Shown in pieces: positions 9,159 to 9,557 of a stretch of DNA of 9,557 bases. The stretch comes from Pseudomonadota bacterium (GTDB taxonomy: Bacteria; Pseudomonadota; Gammaproteobacteria; Burkholderiales; Burkholderiaceae_B). The stretch is from the NCBI GenBank assembly GCA_023425645.1, contig JAFACG010000007.1, forward strand, positions 1 to 9,557, in the 5' to 3' direction. The notes below the pieces were generated by a model. The model worked only from the letters and a program-made list of their open reading frames with translations, was not told where the DNA came from and made no database searches. Position 1 is the first letter of the stretch. Each line of letters opens with the position of its first letter. The position numbers and the translations under genes were made by a program.

Positions 9159-9164
9159 AAGGAG
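9159..9164 (+). promoter_or_regulatory. Ribosome binding site of the DUF883 gene
   Basis: AAGGAG, the strongest Shine-Dalgarno sequence in the window, lies six bases before the ATG at 9171. It fixes that start against an open-frame extension back to 9048. Confidence 0.85.
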
Positions 9165-9170
9165 CTGTAT

Positions 9171-9485
9171 ATGGCAACCAAGAAAAGTGTGGAAACCAGC
9201 GAAAATTTCATCGCCGAGGTCAAGGCCAGCCTGGACGAGGCCGAGAAGCTCCTGCGCGAAGCGGCCGACGCAACCGGCGACAAGGCCGGCGAACTGCGCG
9301 AGAAGGCCTTGCGCTCGCTGCGCTTGACGCGCGACTCTCTGCATGACGCCCAGGAAGCCGTGGTGGAGCGCAGCGTGCGCGCCGCCAAGGCCACCGACCA
9401 TTACGTGCACGACAACCCCTGGCAGGCCATCGGCATTGCCGGCGTGGTCGGCCTGATGTTCGGCATGCTCATGTGCCGCCGTTGA
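9171..9485 (+). CDS. DUF883 (YqjD/ElaB-like) membrane-anchored helical protein
   Basis: The product is 104 residues. Residues 8-75 are a charged amphipathic region rich in Ala, Glu, Lys and Arg with a heptad-like pattern, likely a long helix or coiled coil. The end matches the DUF883 signature: DNPWQAIGIAGVVGLMFGML (81-100) forms a single membrane helix with glycine spacing, then MCRR. E. coli relatives YqjD, ElaB and YgaM are stationary-phase inner-membrane proteins; YqjD has been reported to bind ribosomes. Whether this protein does so is unknown. A cysteine (102) stands just before the terminal Arg pair, where I recall small residues such as Ser in E. coli. Such genes are often followed by a YqjE-type holin-family gene; only 72 bases remain after the stop and I cannot identify a start there. 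Confidence 0.9.
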   Translation: MATKKSVETSENFIAEVKASLDEAEKLLREAADATGDKAGELREKALRSLRLTRDSLHDAQEAVVERSVRAAKATDHYVHDNPWQAIGIAGVVGLMFGMLMCRR

Positions 9486-9532
9486 TCCGTCCACGCCTTG
9501 CGCCGCGCGGCCGCGGGCCTGCGTGGCGCATA

Positions 9533-9549
9533 CCGGTCCTGCCGACCGG
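9533..9549. other. Small inverted repeat at the right edge
   Basis: CCGGTC (9533-9538) and GACCGG (9544-9549) are reverse complements around a 5-base loop. The window ends eight bases later, so a T run or a downstream gene cannot be judged. The rest of 9486-9532 shows nothing beyond high GC. Confidence 0.3.
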
Positions 9550-9557
9550 CGCCCCGC

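Noticed and set aside
9486..9557. Start of a YqjE/holin-family gene after the DUF883 gene
   Set aside because: Such a neighbour is common, but no start codon with a ribosome binding site is visible and only 72 bases are available.

Overview
The window is GC-rich chromosomal DNA of a betaproteobacterium. The protein sequences and the gene order (queA-tgt-yajC-secD-secF beside a divergent dacB) suggest Burkholderiales, most likely the Bordetella/Achromobacter group (Alcaligenaceae). That assignment is by recognition, not by a search. Nearly all of the window is core, housekeeping DNA. I see no phage, transposase, CRISPR array or defence genes.

Layout. Positions 1-270 hold no gene I can support, but they do hold a long imperfect inverted repeat (14-179) and further small hairpins. 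This is the least explained part of the window. A rho-independent terminator (274-306, minus strand) closes a minus-strand operon that reads queA (5867-4788), tgt (4807-3623), yajC (3584-3240), secD (3179-1317), secF (1264-326). The first two genes make the queuosine modification of tRNA wobble position 34: Tgt inserts preQ1 and QueA converts it to epoxyqueuosine. The last three encode the accessory membrane complex of the Sec translocon. queA and tgt overlap by 20 bp. The yajC-secD gap carries a strong stem-loop that could set different expression levels.

A 155-bp divergent spacer (5868-6022) separates queA from dacB (6023-7471, plus strand), a periplasmic D-Ala-D-Ala carboxypeptidase (PBP4 family). 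A rho-independent terminator (7486-7513) follows dacB. Then come upp (7543-8178, uracil phosphoribosyltransferase), an unrecognised secreted protein with four cysteines (8298-9014), and a DUF883/YqjD-like membrane-anchored helical protein (9171-9485). The last 72 bases contain no gene I can support.

The best candidate for something undescribed is the structured element at the left edge. It folds on paper into a long rod with about 53 base pairs, and its two wobble pairs favour an RNA read from the plus strand. The remaining findings are modest regulatory or gene-family points.
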